Part shown: positions 46,917 to 55,515 of the stretch, in pieces
Layout of the letters: each line of letters opens with the position of its first letter
Numbering within the stretch: the stretch's first letter is position 1
Assembly (NCBI RefSeq): GCF_022429565.1
Contig: NZ_CP092487.1
Location: 777,001-841,000, forward strand
Length of the DNA: 64,000 nucleotides
Source: Lutibacter sp. A64
GTDB taxonomy: Bacteria > Bacteroidota > Bacteroidia > Flavobacteriales > Flavobacteriaceae
Direction: 5' to 3'
The notes under the pieces: model-generated
What the model saw: the letters and a program-made list of their open reading frames with translations, nothing else
The model's database searches: none
Told to the model about the DNA's origin: nothing
Translations under genes and position numbers: made by a program

Positions 46917-47004
46917 ATCTCGCAATTAATTGTCCAATGTTTTGTTGCAAGTCCACTTATAAAATTAACAAAAACAAGTAGTTATAAAACAAAAAGAAAG
47001 ATAA

Positions 47005-48390
47005 TTACTTTCCGATACAGAAGTTGGCGAAAATATTACCCAATAAATCTTCTGTAGTGACTTCTCCGGTGATTTCTCCTAAATGAAATAATGCTTGACG
47101 AATATCAATTGCAAATAAATCGGTACTTATATTATTTTCAATTCCTTTTTGAACTTCTTTTATAGACAAATACGCATTGTTTAGTGCTTCAAAATGTCTA
47201 GAATTACTAACAATTGTTTCATTATTACTTAAGGCTCCTTTGTTTACTAATTGAGTTAAAGTTGTGGTAAGTTTATGAATACCTATTTTATTTTTTGCGG
47301 ATAAAATGATTAGACTTTCGTAGGTGTTTTTTAGTGTAGTTATTTGTGCTTCACTTAATAAATCTGATTTATTTACAATTGTTAAAATCTTTTTTGAAGG
47401 GTATTTTTGCTCTAATTCTGAAATATTTTGTTGTAATGTTTCTATATTAGAAGCATCTATTAATTGTAAAACTAACTGAGCTTTTTCTATAGTTGAGAAT
47501 GTTTTTGTAATTCCTATGTTTTCAACATAATCTTCTGTAGTTCTTATACCTGCAGTATCTATAAATCGATAAGCTATACCTTCAATATTAATTTCATCTT
47601 CTATAGCATCTCTTGTTGTTCCGGCAATATGACTAACTATTGCTTTTTCTTCATTTAAAAGAGCATTTAATAAAGTAGACTTTCCTACATTTGGCTCTCC
47701 AACAATGGCTATTGGTATTCCGTTTTTTAATACATTTCCTAAGGCAAAAGAATCTATTAGTTGTTTTAAAACGGCACTAATTTGATTGATTAGATTAGAG
47801 AATTCAGTTCTGTCAGCAAATTCAACATCTTCTTCTGCAAAATCTAATTCCAATTCAATTAAACTGGCAAAATTTAGTAATTGTTGACGTAGTTTTTCAA
47901 TTTCTGAACTAAATCCGCCACGCATTTGTTGTAAAGCTACCTGGTGAGAGGCTGCAGAATTTGAAGCAATTAAATCAGCTACAGCTTCAGCTTGACTTAA
48001 ATCCATTTTACCATTTAAAAAGGCGCGGAGTGTAAATTCTCCGGCATCGGCATTTCTAACGCCACTTTTTATAAATAATTGTATAATTTCTTGTTGAATA
48101 TATACAGAACCATGACAATTTATTTCAACTACATTTTCTCCAGTATAACTGTTTGGGTTTTTAAAAACAGATATTAAAACTTCATCTATAATGCGTTTAT
48201 TATCTATAATATTTCCTAAATGAATTGTATGAGATTTTACATTGTTTAAGTCTTTATTTCCAAATTTTGATTTAAAGTGCTTGTTTACAATTTCAATAGA
48301 TTTTTCACCAGAAAGTCTAATAACAGCAATAGCTCCAACTCCAGATGAAGTTGCTAAAGCAATAATAGTATCGTTTTTAATTGCATTCAT
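47005..48390 (-). CDS. mnmE: tRNA uridine 5-carboxymethylaminomethyl modification GTPase
   Basis: 461 residues. The N-terminal tetrahydrofolate-binding domain starts DTIIALATSSGVGAIAVIRLSG. The G domain (~220-380) has G1 GEPNVGKST, G3 DTAGIRTTE and G4 NKSDL. The C-terminal CIGK motif is intact (ANFCIGK-stop). With MnmG it modifies U34 of certain tRNAs. The 3' end faces the mobile island. Confidence 0.96.
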   Translation of the reverse strand: MNAIKNDTIIALATSSGVGAIAVIRLSGEKSIEIVNKHFKSKFGNKDLNNVKSHTIHLGNIIDNKRIIDEVLISVFKNPNSYTGENVVEINCHGSVYIQQEIIQLFIKSGVRNADAGEFTLRAFLNGKMDLSQAEAVADLIASNSAASHQVALQQMRGGFSSEIEKLRQQLLNFASLIELELDFAEEDVEFADRTEFSNLINQISAVLKQLIDSFALGNVLKNGIPIAIVGEPNVGKSTLLNALLNEEKAIVSHIAGTTRDAIEDEINIEGIAYRFIDTAGIRTTEDYVENIGITKTFSTIEKAQLVLQLIDASNIETLQQNISELEQKYPSKKILTIVNKSDLLSEAQITTLKNTYESLIILSAKNKIGIHKLTTTLTQLVNKGALSNNETIVSNSRHFEALNNAYLSIKEVQKGIENNISTDLFAIDIRQALFHLGEITGEVTTEDLLGNIFANFCIGK

Positions 48391-48515
48391 AATTGCAAAA
48401 ATAAGGTTTTCTTTAAAGATGGAGGAGAAAAGATGAAAGAGAAAATATAAATTGAATAAAGAGAGTGAAAATATGTGTGTTAACTATAAAAAAAATAGCA
48501 AATAGTAACTAATAG

Positions 48516-48956
48516 CTAGTAGATTGCTCTTTTTATAAAGTCTTCATAATATTCATAAAATTCTTCAAATTGGTGCATAGCTTCATTAAAAAAATAATAT
48601 ACATTTTGCCAGGTATTTTTGTTATGAATATTAAATTCGCCATTGTATTTTACATAAATTCTATGAATTACTTTTCCGCTTTCTAAAAGGTAAACTTCAT
48701 CAAAAATTACATCAGGTAAATAATCTTCTATTAAAATGTCTTTTAATTCTATAACTTGATCAAAAAGTAATTCATTTTTAGTTCTATCAAAAGATTCAAT
48801 GTCTAAACAAACAAGTGCTTGTTTTTTGTCTGCAACAAATTTAAACCCGAAATCTTTAATTTTGGTTCTATACAATAACCATTTTCTAGGAAATGATTTT
48901 CCAAAACTAGTCCAAAATTCTTTTCTTAATTGTGCAGATTCTTCTTTGCTAAACAT
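48516..48956 (-). CDS. DUF4268 domain-containing protein
   Basis: 146 residues opening MFSKEESAQLRKEFWTSFGK and rich in aromatic and acidic residues (YYFFNEAMHQFEEFYEYYED). It matches DUF4268, a domain also found in restriction-related and other proteins, as a stand-alone form. Function unknown. The ATG overlaps the miaE stop by one base (TAATG), so the two are coupled. Confidence 0.82.
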   Translation of the reverse strand: MFSKEESAQLRKEFWTSFGKSFPRKWLLYRTKIKDFGFKFVADKKQALVCLDIESFDRTKNELLFDQVIELKDILIEDYLPDVIFDEVYLLESGKVIHRIYVKYNGEFNIHNKNTWQNVYYFFNEAMHQFEEFYEYYEDFIKRAIY

Positions 48957-49540
48957 TACCCGTGTACTTTTGCTTTAACACCTCTTTTTTTCATAAATTC
49001 AGCTTCATAGGCAACAAGTCCTTTCCATTTTTCATCTACAATTTTTCTGTCTTGATATTTTCTAGCAAAATTTAAAAAAGTAACATAATGGTTTGCTTCT
49101 GAAACCATTAAGTCGTAATAAAATTTAGACAGTTCTTCATCTTTCATATTCTCAGAAAAAACTTTAAAACGTTCGCAACTTCTTGCTTCAATTAAAGCTG
49201 CAATTAGTAAACGTTGAATTAGACTTTCTAAACGATCTTTTGTTTTTGGAAAGTAGTTTTGCAAATGCATTGCATAGTCGTTTTTTTGTGCTCTACCTAA
49301 TGTCATACCACGTTTTACCATTATATCATGCACCATTTTAAAGTGCTCTAATTCTTCAATAGCAATTAAAGCCATTTCTTGAACCAATTCGGTTTCTTCA
49401 GAATAATTTATAATAAGTGAAGTGGCATTTGCCGATGCTTTTTGTTCTGCATAGGCGTGATCGGTTAATATTTGTCGTAAATCGTTTTTAGCAATTTCTG
49501 CCCAAGAAGTTCCTGTTTCAAATTGTAGACCAAGCATCAT
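48956..49540 (-). CDS. miaE: tRNA-(ms2io6A37) hydroxylase MiaE
   Basis: 194 residues, ferritin-like di-iron protein that hydroxylates the isopentenyl group at A37 of tRNAs. Carboxylate/His ligands: HAYAEQKASA, IEELEHFKMVHDIM (ExxH), EARSCERFK and SEANHYVTFL (ExxxH). Its stop and the DUF4268 start share a base. MiaE in Bacteroidota is common. Confidence 0.9.
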   Translation of the reverse strand: MMLGLQFETGTSWAEIAKNDLRQILTDHAYAEQKASANATSLIINYSEETELVQEMALIAIEELEHFKMVHDIMVKRGMTLGRAQKNDYAMHLQNYFPKTKDRLESLIQRLLIAALIEARSCERFKVFSENMKDEELSKFYYDLMVSEANHYVTFLNFARKYQDRKIVDEKWKGLVAYEAEFMKKRGVKAKVHG

Positions 49541-49566
49541 GATAAATTAATTTTTATTGTTTGAAA

Positions 49567-51270
49567 TTATAAATCTAAATCGAATGTTTTTTTTAGTAAC
49601 GCTAACGCATCATTTTTTTCTTTTAACTTTTCATATTTTTCTTGAGGTGTGTATGCAAACTTTTTAGTTTCCTCTTCATTAACATGTAAAATTAAATCTA
49701 CTTTAAAATTATTTAATTTTTCTCGTATAAATTTTAAAAGAGGATATTTACCTTTTTCTAATTGGTCTTTCATTAAATGATTTGGTAAATTAAAATGTAG
49801 ATTTGAATCTTTTAAATATGGTTTGTTGGTATTCATAACCGCAGTTAGACTTTTTTTTCCTTTACTTAAAAGTAATTCTGCATATTTTTTCCAAGCTAAA
49901 ACAGCTTCACCTTCTGAAAAACTATCTGTTGGTAAACCTTCAACTTCATCGTATTCAACTTCTATTTTTTCTAATTCTTTTTTACGGTTAATACTTGTTA
50001 AAGATAGGGCAGAGCGTCTTCTAGTTGTTTCTATTATTGGCTTTACTATTTTTTTCTTAACAGGAACCTCAGTTTTAGAAATTATTGGAGCTTTTTCTAC
50101 GTTATTTACTTGTTTTTGGTACGTAGGAATTTGTTTTGAAAACGTGCGTCTTTTTACTTTACTTTCAAAATGAATAGCTGCAATTATGTAAGGTTTGTTA
50201 TTTTTTTTTTCTCTATCAAAAGTGATAGAGGCTAATTGCATTAAAGTAAGTTCTACTAACAACCGTTGATTTTTACTGCTTTTATATTTTAAATCGCAGT
50301 TGTTTGCCAAGTCAATAGCTTGTAATAAAAAACGCAGATCACTTTTTTGTGCCTGTGCTAAATATTTCTTTTTAGCATTGTCTCCAACTTCTAATAATTC
50401 TAAGGTAATTTTATCTTTAGCAACTAGTAAATCTCTAAAATGAGAAGCTAAACCACTAATAAAATGATGGCCTTCAAAACCTTTAGATAAAATAGTGTTA
50501 TAATGAACTAAAACTTCTGGTATTTTATTTTCTAGCAGCAAATCTGTGGTTATAAAATATTCATCATAATCTAAAACATTTAAATTTTCAGTAACTGCTT
50601 TTCTTGTTAATTCTTTTCCTGAAAAACTTACAACTCTATCAAAAATAGATAAAGCATCTCTCATAGCTCCATCTGCTTTTTGAGCAATTATATGAAGCGC
50701 ATCATCTTCGGCATTAATATTTTCTTGAGCAGCAATTTTAATTAAATATTCTTTAGCGTCTAAAACTCCGATTCTTTTAAAATCAAATATTTGACATCTA
50801 GATAGAATAGTAGGTATTATTTTATGTTTTTCTGTTGTTGCTAAAATAAAAATAGCATGTGCTGGCGGTTCTTCTAATGTTTTTAGAAAAGCATTAAATG
50901 CAGCTTGAGAAAGCATGTGAACCTCATCTATAATATAAACTTTATATTTTCCGGTTTGTGGTGGAATTCTAACTTGATCGGTTAAGCTTCTAATATCATC
51001 AACAGAGTTATTTGAAGCTGCATCTAATTCAAAAATATTAAATGCAAAGTCATCTTCGCTAGTTTCGCCTGCATTTTCATTAATTTTTTTAGCTAAAATT
51101 CTAGCACAGGTTGTTTTACCAACACCACGAGGGCCTGTAAATAAAAGTGCTTGTGCTAAATGGTTATTTTTTATAGCGTTTTCTAGCGTGTTTGTAATCG
51201 CTTTTTGCCCAATTACATCCTCAAATGTTTGAGGTCTATATTTACGAGCTGATACTATAAATTGTTCCAT
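49567..51270 (-). CDS. dnaX: DNA polymerase III gamma/tau subunit
   Basis: 567 residues. Clamp-loader AAA+ domain: Walker A TGPRGVGKTT (45-54), DEXX-box YIIDEVHML and sensor SRC at ILSRCQIF. The usual zinc-binding four-Cys insert between Walker A and the DAAS block is missing: NENAGETSEDDFAFNIFELD stands in its place. The C-terminal third is the diverged tau region ending FDLDL. It forms the clamp loader. Confidence 0.93.
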   Translation of the reverse strand: MEQFIVSARKYRPQTFEDVIGQKAITNTLENAIKNNHLAQALLFTGPRGVGKTTCARILAKKINENAGETSEDDFAFNIFELDAASNNSVDDIRSLTDQVRIPPQTGKYKVYIIDEVHMLSQAAFNAFLKTLEEPPAHAIFILATTEKHKIIPTILSRCQIFDFKRIGVLDAKEYLIKIAAQENINAEDDALHIIAQKADGAMRDALSIFDRVVSFSGKELTRKAVTENLNVLDYDEYFITTDLLLENKIPEVLVHYNTILSKGFEGHHFISGLASHFRDLLVAKDKITLELLEVGDNAKKKYLAQAQKSDLRFLLQAIDLANNCDLKYKSSKNQRLLVELTLMQLASITFDREKKNNKPYIIAAIHFESKVKRRTFSKQIPTYQKQVNNVEKAPIISKTEVPVKKKIVKPIIETTRRRSALSLTSINRKKELEKIEVEYDEVEGLPTDSFSEGEAVLAWKKYAELLLSKGKKSLTAVMNTNKPYLKDSNLHFNLPNHLMKDQLEKGKYPLLKFIREKLNNFKVDLILHVNEEETKKFAYTPQEKYEKLKEKNDALALLKKTFDLDL

Positions 51271-51433
51271 TAATTATAATTTAGTTGTTTTACAAAAATA
51301 GATAAACTAAAGTGTTTTTTAACTTAAAAAGCAGAAAAAAGTTATAAAAAACACATAATATTCTTGTTGAAAAATGCCATTGTATTTTTTATAACTTTTA
51401 ATTAATTAGCTTAGTGTAGCTTACCGTTGCCCT

Positions 51434-53221
51434 TTATTTAGGGTTATTTTCATATATTTTATTATATAAATGAGTGTATTTCTTTAAAATTTCGTTTCGT
51501 TTAGGTTTCATTGTAGGAGTAAGCAGGTTGTTTTCAATACTCCAAACATCTGGTGTTAATTCGAAACGTTTAATAGTTTCCCATTTTGCAAAGTTTTTAT
51601 TTCCTTTTTTAATTTCTTTGCTAATACGTTTAATTACTTTTGGGTTATCTATTAATTCTTGATTGTCTTCTGAAACTTGTTCTTGATGAATACGTGCCCA
51701 ATCTCTAATAAATTCAAAGTTAGGTTGTACAATAGCTCCAGGCATTTTTTGACCTTCACCTACAACTAATATTTGTTCTATAAAACGAGATTGTTTCATT
51801 TCATTTTCTAGAAGGGCAGGGGCTACGTATTTTCCACCAGAGGTTTTAAATATTTCTTTTTTACGTCCTGTAATAGATAAAAACCCATCTTTATCAAATT
51901 CTCCTTTATCACCAGTATGAAAATACTCACCAGTCATAACACTTGCAGTACGTTCAGGGTCTTTATAATAACCTTGCATTACATTTGGACCTTTTACTAA
52001 GATTTCACCATCTTCAGCTATTTTTACAGTTACATTGTCTATTGTTTTTCCAATAGTTCCAATTCTAAACATATTGCCATTAATCATATTAACAGAGATT
52101 ACAGGAGATGTTTCTGTTAATCCATAACCTTCCATTACAGGCATTTGTGCTGCTGCAAATACTCTTGAAAGTCTTGGTTGAAGTGCTGCACTACCAGATA
52201 CCATAGTTGCCATTCTTCCACCTAAAGCTTCACGCCATTTGCTAAAAATTAATTTGTTTGCTATTTTTAATTTTTGTTCGTACCACCAGCCATTTGCGTT
52301 GTATGGTTCATATTTAAGGGCTAAATCTACAGCCCAAAAGAACAGTAATTTTTTAATTCCTTTTAATTCTGAACCTTTATTAATAATGCTATCATATACT
52401 TTTTCTAATAAACGTGGAACAACGGTCATAAAATGCGGTTTCACCTCTTTAAGATTATCTACTATTGTATCCATCCCTTCTGCAAAATAGATTGAAGTTC
52501 CTGTGTATTGGTATAAATAATGTAACATTCGTTCAAATACATGGCAGACAGGTAAAAAACTTAAGGCTGTAATTTTTCCAAATTCTAAAGGAAGTCTAGG
52601 TACACTATCTAAAACATTTGTTACTATGTTTTTATGAGATAACATAACACCTTTTGGTTTTCCTGTTGTTCCAGATGTATAAATAATTGTAGCTAAATCA
52701 TCTGTTTTTACTTCTTCTTTTATTTTATCTACTTCAGCCTGTAAGCTTTCATCTTTCCCTAATTCTATAATTTCATTCCAATTTTTACACTTTTTTAATG
52801 TATCAAATGAATATATTTCTTTTAAAGATGGCACTTCTTTTCCAATACTTTTGGCTTTTTTATATAAATCTTTATCAGATAAAAAGCAGTAAGAAACTTC
52901 TGCGTGGTTAAAAATGTATAAATAATCTTCTTCAGATATTGTTGGGTAAATAGGAACATTTATAGCGCCTATTTGTAGTAAAGCAAAATCTAAAAGATTC
53001 CACTCTGTTCTATTATTAGAAGAAATAACAGCTATTTTATCTCCTGGTTTTACTCCTAATTTAAGTAATCCACGGCTAAGAGTGTTTCCTTTATTAATAA
53101 ATTCTTGTGAAGAAGTAGCCTTCCATTCACCATTATATTTGGTATTGAAAGCATTTGGTAATTTATAAGTTTCAAGTTGGTGGTATGCAAACTCAAATAA
53201 TTTAGTTATGTGTTTAGACAT
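51434..53221 (-). CDS. Long-chain fatty acid-CoA ligase (FadD15-like)
   Basis: 595 residues, ANL superfamily. The P-loop is TIIYTSGTTGKPKGVMLSH, A5 is GYGLTETSP, A7/A8 are YFHTGDKGEFDKDGFLSITGRKKEIFKTSGGKY. It activates fatty acids to acyl-CoA through acyl-AMP at the membrane. The C-terminal lysine region (LLTPTMKPKRNEI) is present. The neighbour at 53298 is a close paralogue in the same direction. Confidence 0.93.
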   Translation of the reverse strand: MSKHITKLFEFAYHQLETYKLPNAFNTKYNGEWKATSSQEFINKGNTLSRGLLKLGVKPGDKIAVISSNNRTEWNLLDFALLQIGAINVPIYPTISEEDYLYIFNHAEVSYCFLSDKDLYKKAKSIGKEVPSLKEIYSFDTLKKCKNWNEIIELGKDESLQAEVDKIKEEVKTDDLATIIYTSGTTGKPKGVMLSHKNIVTNVLDSVPRLPLEFGKITALSFLPVCHVFERMLHYLYQYTGTSIYFAEGMDTIVDNLKEVKPHFMTVVPRLLEKVYDSIINKGSELKGIKKLLFFWAVDLALKYEPYNANGWWYEQKLKIANKLIFSKWREALGGRMATMVSGSAALQPRLSRVFAAAQMPVMEGYGLTETSPVISVNMINGNMFRIGTIGKTIDNVTVKIAEDGEILVKGPNVMQGYYKDPERTASVMTGEYFHTGDKGEFDKDGFLSITGRKKEIFKTSGGKYVAPALLENEMKQSRFIEQILVVGEGQKMPGAIVQPNFEFIRDWARIHQEQVSEDNQELIDNPKVIKRISKEIKKGNKNFAKWETIKRFELTPDVWSIENNLLTPTMKPKRNEILKKYTHLYNKIYENNPK

Positions 53222-53297
53222 GTATGTTTGGTTTTATGTAGCGTTGCAAAGTATAAAATATTAAATAATTTTACAAGAACAGAAGTTACTAAGTAGG

Positions 53298-55079
53298 CTA
53301 CTTTGTTGTTAAATATATTTTATCAATTAATTTTTGGTATTTATTTTTAATAGCATTTCTTTTTATTTTCATTGTTGGGGTTAGTAATCCGTTTTCTATA
53401 CTCCAAACTTCTGAAGTTAATTCAAAAACTTTTATTTGTTCCCATTGACCAAATTTTTTGTTTGCTTGGTCAATTTCTTTTTGAATGCGTTTTATTACTT
53501 TTTTATTGGTTATTAATGCATTTAAAGAAGCGTCAGTTTTAATTTTTTTTCGTTTCAACCATTCATTTAAAAATTCAAAATGAGGTTGTATTATTGCTGC
53601 GGCCATTTTTTTACCTTCACCAATAACCATTATTTGTTCTATAAAACGAGATTCTTTTAATTTGTTTTCTAGTACAGCAGGGGCAATGTATTTACCTCCA
53701 GAAGTTTTAAACATTTCTTTTTTTCTATCGGTAATTTTTAAAAAACCTTCATTGTCTAGTTCTCCAATATCGCCGGTATGTAAATAATTATTTATGATAG
53801 TTTTTTTAGTAAGATCTTCGTTTTTGTAATACCCTAGCATAACATTACTTCCTTTTACCAATATTTCACCATCGGTTGCTATTTTAATTTCTATAGCTTC
53901 TAGAGCTTTGCCAACTGTACCTATTTTAAAGCTTTTATTTCTAAAATCGTTTATAGAAATTCCAGGTGAAGTTTCTGTCATTCCATAACCTTCAAAAACT
54001 GGAATATTTGCTGCAGTAAATACTTGAATTAATTTTGGTTGAAGAGGAGCACTTCCTGAAACTAAAAATTTAATGTTTCCGCCTAAAGCTTCTCGCCATT
54101 TATTAAAAATTATTTTGTTTGCAACTTTTAGTTGAAAATGATACCACCAGCCATTTTTATTATATGGTTGATAGTTTTTTGCAAGGTCTAAAGCCCAAAA
54201 GAATAATAGTTTTTTAATACCAGTAAGGTTGCTTCCTTTGTCTACAATTTTATCGTAAATTTTTTCTAATAAACGAGGAACAACAGGTATAAAATGTGGT
54301 TTAACTTCTCGCAAATTATCACCTAATTTATCTATAGATTCTGCAAAATAAATTTCAAAACCCATTAATTGGTAGTAATAAAGCGCAAAACGTTCAAAAA
54401 TATGACAAACAGGTAAATAACTTAAAACTTTATATGTTTTTGCATCTAAGGCTAAAGCTTTAGAGCTGACATAGGTGTTTTCTACAATATTTTGATGACT
54501 TAGCATAACTCCTTTTGGTATTCCTGTTGTTCCAGACGTATAAATAATAGTTGCTAAGTCTTTTTTGTCGACTTTGTTTTTAAGAGAATTTACATTTTTT
54601 TGATTTGAAGTGTCTTCACCTAATTTTAATAAGGATTTCCAAGATAATATATTTTTTAATGTATCAAAAGAGTAAATGTCTTTTAACTGTGTTTGGTCTT
54701 TTATTTTAGATACTTTTTTTGCTAAATATTCATCGGAGACAAAGCAATAAACAGCATCTGAATGATTGATGATATACGCATAGTCTTTAGATGAAATTGT
54801 AGGGTATAACGGTACATTTATGGCTCCAATTTGTAAAACTGCAATATCTAAAATGTTCCATTCAATTCTATTTGTGGAGGTAACTACGGCAATTTTATCC
54901 CCAGGTTTAACACCTAACCTTAATAATGCTCTACTAATTTTATTTGCAAGTTCTAAGTATTCTAAAGTTGATGTTGCAACCCAAGAATTATTAACTTTTG
55001 TGTTAAATAATTTTTCTTGTTGATTGTATTTTAATTGCAAGTATGCAAAATCAAATAATCTAGTAGCTGTTTGAGTCAT
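53298..55079 (-). CDS. Long-chain fatty acid-CoA ligase, tandem paralogue
   Basis: 593 residues. The same motifs occur: TIIYTSGTTGIPKGVMLSH, EGYGMTETSP, HTGDIGELDNEGFLKITDRKKEMFKTSGGKY and LLTPTMKIKRNAI. Large blocks match the neighbour nearly word for word (KIYDKIVDKGSNLTGIKKLL vs KVYDSIINKGSELKGIKKLL), so they arose by tandem duplication. Chain-length preference may differ; it cannot be read. The gap between the two is 76 bp. Confidence 0.92.
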   Translation of the reverse strand: MTQTATRLFDFAYLQLKYNQQEKLFNTKVNNSWVATSTLEYLELANKISRALLRLGVKPGDKIAVVTSTNRIEWNILDIAVLQIGAINVPLYPTISSKDYAYIINHSDAVYCFVSDEYLAKKVSKIKDQTQLKDIYSFDTLKNILSWKSLLKLGEDTSNQKNVNSLKNKVDKKDLATIIYTSGTTGIPKGVMLSHQNIVENTYVSSKALALDAKTYKVLSYLPVCHIFERFALYYYQLMGFEIYFAESIDKLGDNLREVKPHFIPVVPRLLEKIYDKIVDKGSNLTGIKKLLFFWALDLAKNYQPYNKNGWWYHFQLKVANKIIFNKWREALGGNIKFLVSGSAPLQPKLIQVFTAANIPVFEGYGMTETSPGISINDFRNKSFKIGTVGKALEAIEIKIATDGEILVKGSNVMLGYYKNEDLTKKTIINNYLHTGDIGELDNEGFLKITDRKKEMFKTSGGKYIAPAVLENKLKESRFIEQIMVIGEGKKMAAAIIQPHFEFLNEWLKRKKIKTDASLNALITNKKVIKRIQKEIDQANKKFGQWEQIKVFELTSEVWSIENGLLTPTMKIKRNAIKNKYQKLIDKIYLTTK

Positions 55080-55313
55080 TATATTAAAAAGACAAGTTGG
55101 TTAATGCAAAATATAAATTAAAAACTGATTTTGCAAATTATGAATTTTAGTTAATTTAACGATACTAAATATTTAAGCTCAAAAAATATTCTTTTTTTAC
55201 ATATTTATCTTTTTAACGAGTGTTTTTTTTATAATATTTTAAATAAATGTCTTTTTTAAGCCTTTTTAGTGTATTTTAGATAAAATTAATATATCTTAAA
55301 TTAACTTGAAAAT

Positions 55314-55336
55314 GTATTAAATTGATATTTTAATAC
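55314..55336. promoter_or_regulatory. Upstream inverted repeat at pflB
   Basis: GTATTAAA and TTTAATAC are perfect 8-bp arms around TTGATAT. Centre ~190 bases before the pflB ATG. Possible distal operator, or stem of unknown role. Confidence 0.4.
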
Positions 55337-55418
55337 CTAAACTTTTTATTGCATTTTTAAAAACATTTCTCTAGCTATATACTTCAATCGTTTTAGTAAA
55401 TAAGTGAAAAATAAAAGT

Positions 55419-55436
55419 CTATTTAGTCTTAAATAG
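55419..55436. promoter_or_regulatory. 18-bp palindromic candidate operator at pflB
   Basis: CTATTTAGTCTTAAATAG has perfect 7-bp arms around GTCT. Its centre lies ~34 bases before the -7 box, a usual place for a promoter-activating regulator. Which regulator binds is unknown. Confidence 0.45.
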
Positions 55437-55460
55437 GGTGTTTTTTATGGCTTTTAGACT

Positions 55461-55468
55461 TAAATTTG
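55461..55468 (+). promoter_or_regulatory. -7 promoter element of pflB
   Basis: TAAATTTG matches TAnnTTTG, 47 bases before the ATG. No consensus -33 box, consistent with an activator-dependent promoter. Confidence 0.5.
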
Positions 55469-55515
55469 TAATGAGAATTAAGCAAATATTTTAAAGTTTT
55501 TTAAACAATAAAAAA

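Larger units (their letters stand above)
45688..46936 (+). mobile_element. IS3-family insertion sequence, 1,249 bp, apparently intact
   Basis: Terminal inverted repeats at 45688-45710 and 46914-46936 match at 18 of 23 positions and both begin TGGACA and share GCGAGATTTA. They enclose orfA and orfB with an A6G slippery site. No target-site duplication: the flanks are ...TTAGAC and ATGTTT.... It has cut the start codon of an HU-like gene. Confidence 0.9.
55080..55515. other. 436-bp regulatory region between acyl-CoA ligase and pflB
   Basis: No gene. It carries two inverted repeats (55314-55336 and 55419-55436) and a -7-type TAAATTTG at 55461-55468 before pflB. The rest is AT-rich with T tracts. 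Confidence 0.55.

Noticed and set aside
45684..46940. Target-site duplication for the IS3 element
   Set aside because: The flanks AGAC and ATGT do not match at 3 or 4 bases.
44064..47034. att direct repeats of the mnmE 3' end
   Set aside because: I looked for a second copy of TTCTGTATCGGAAAGTAA in and around the island and saw none.
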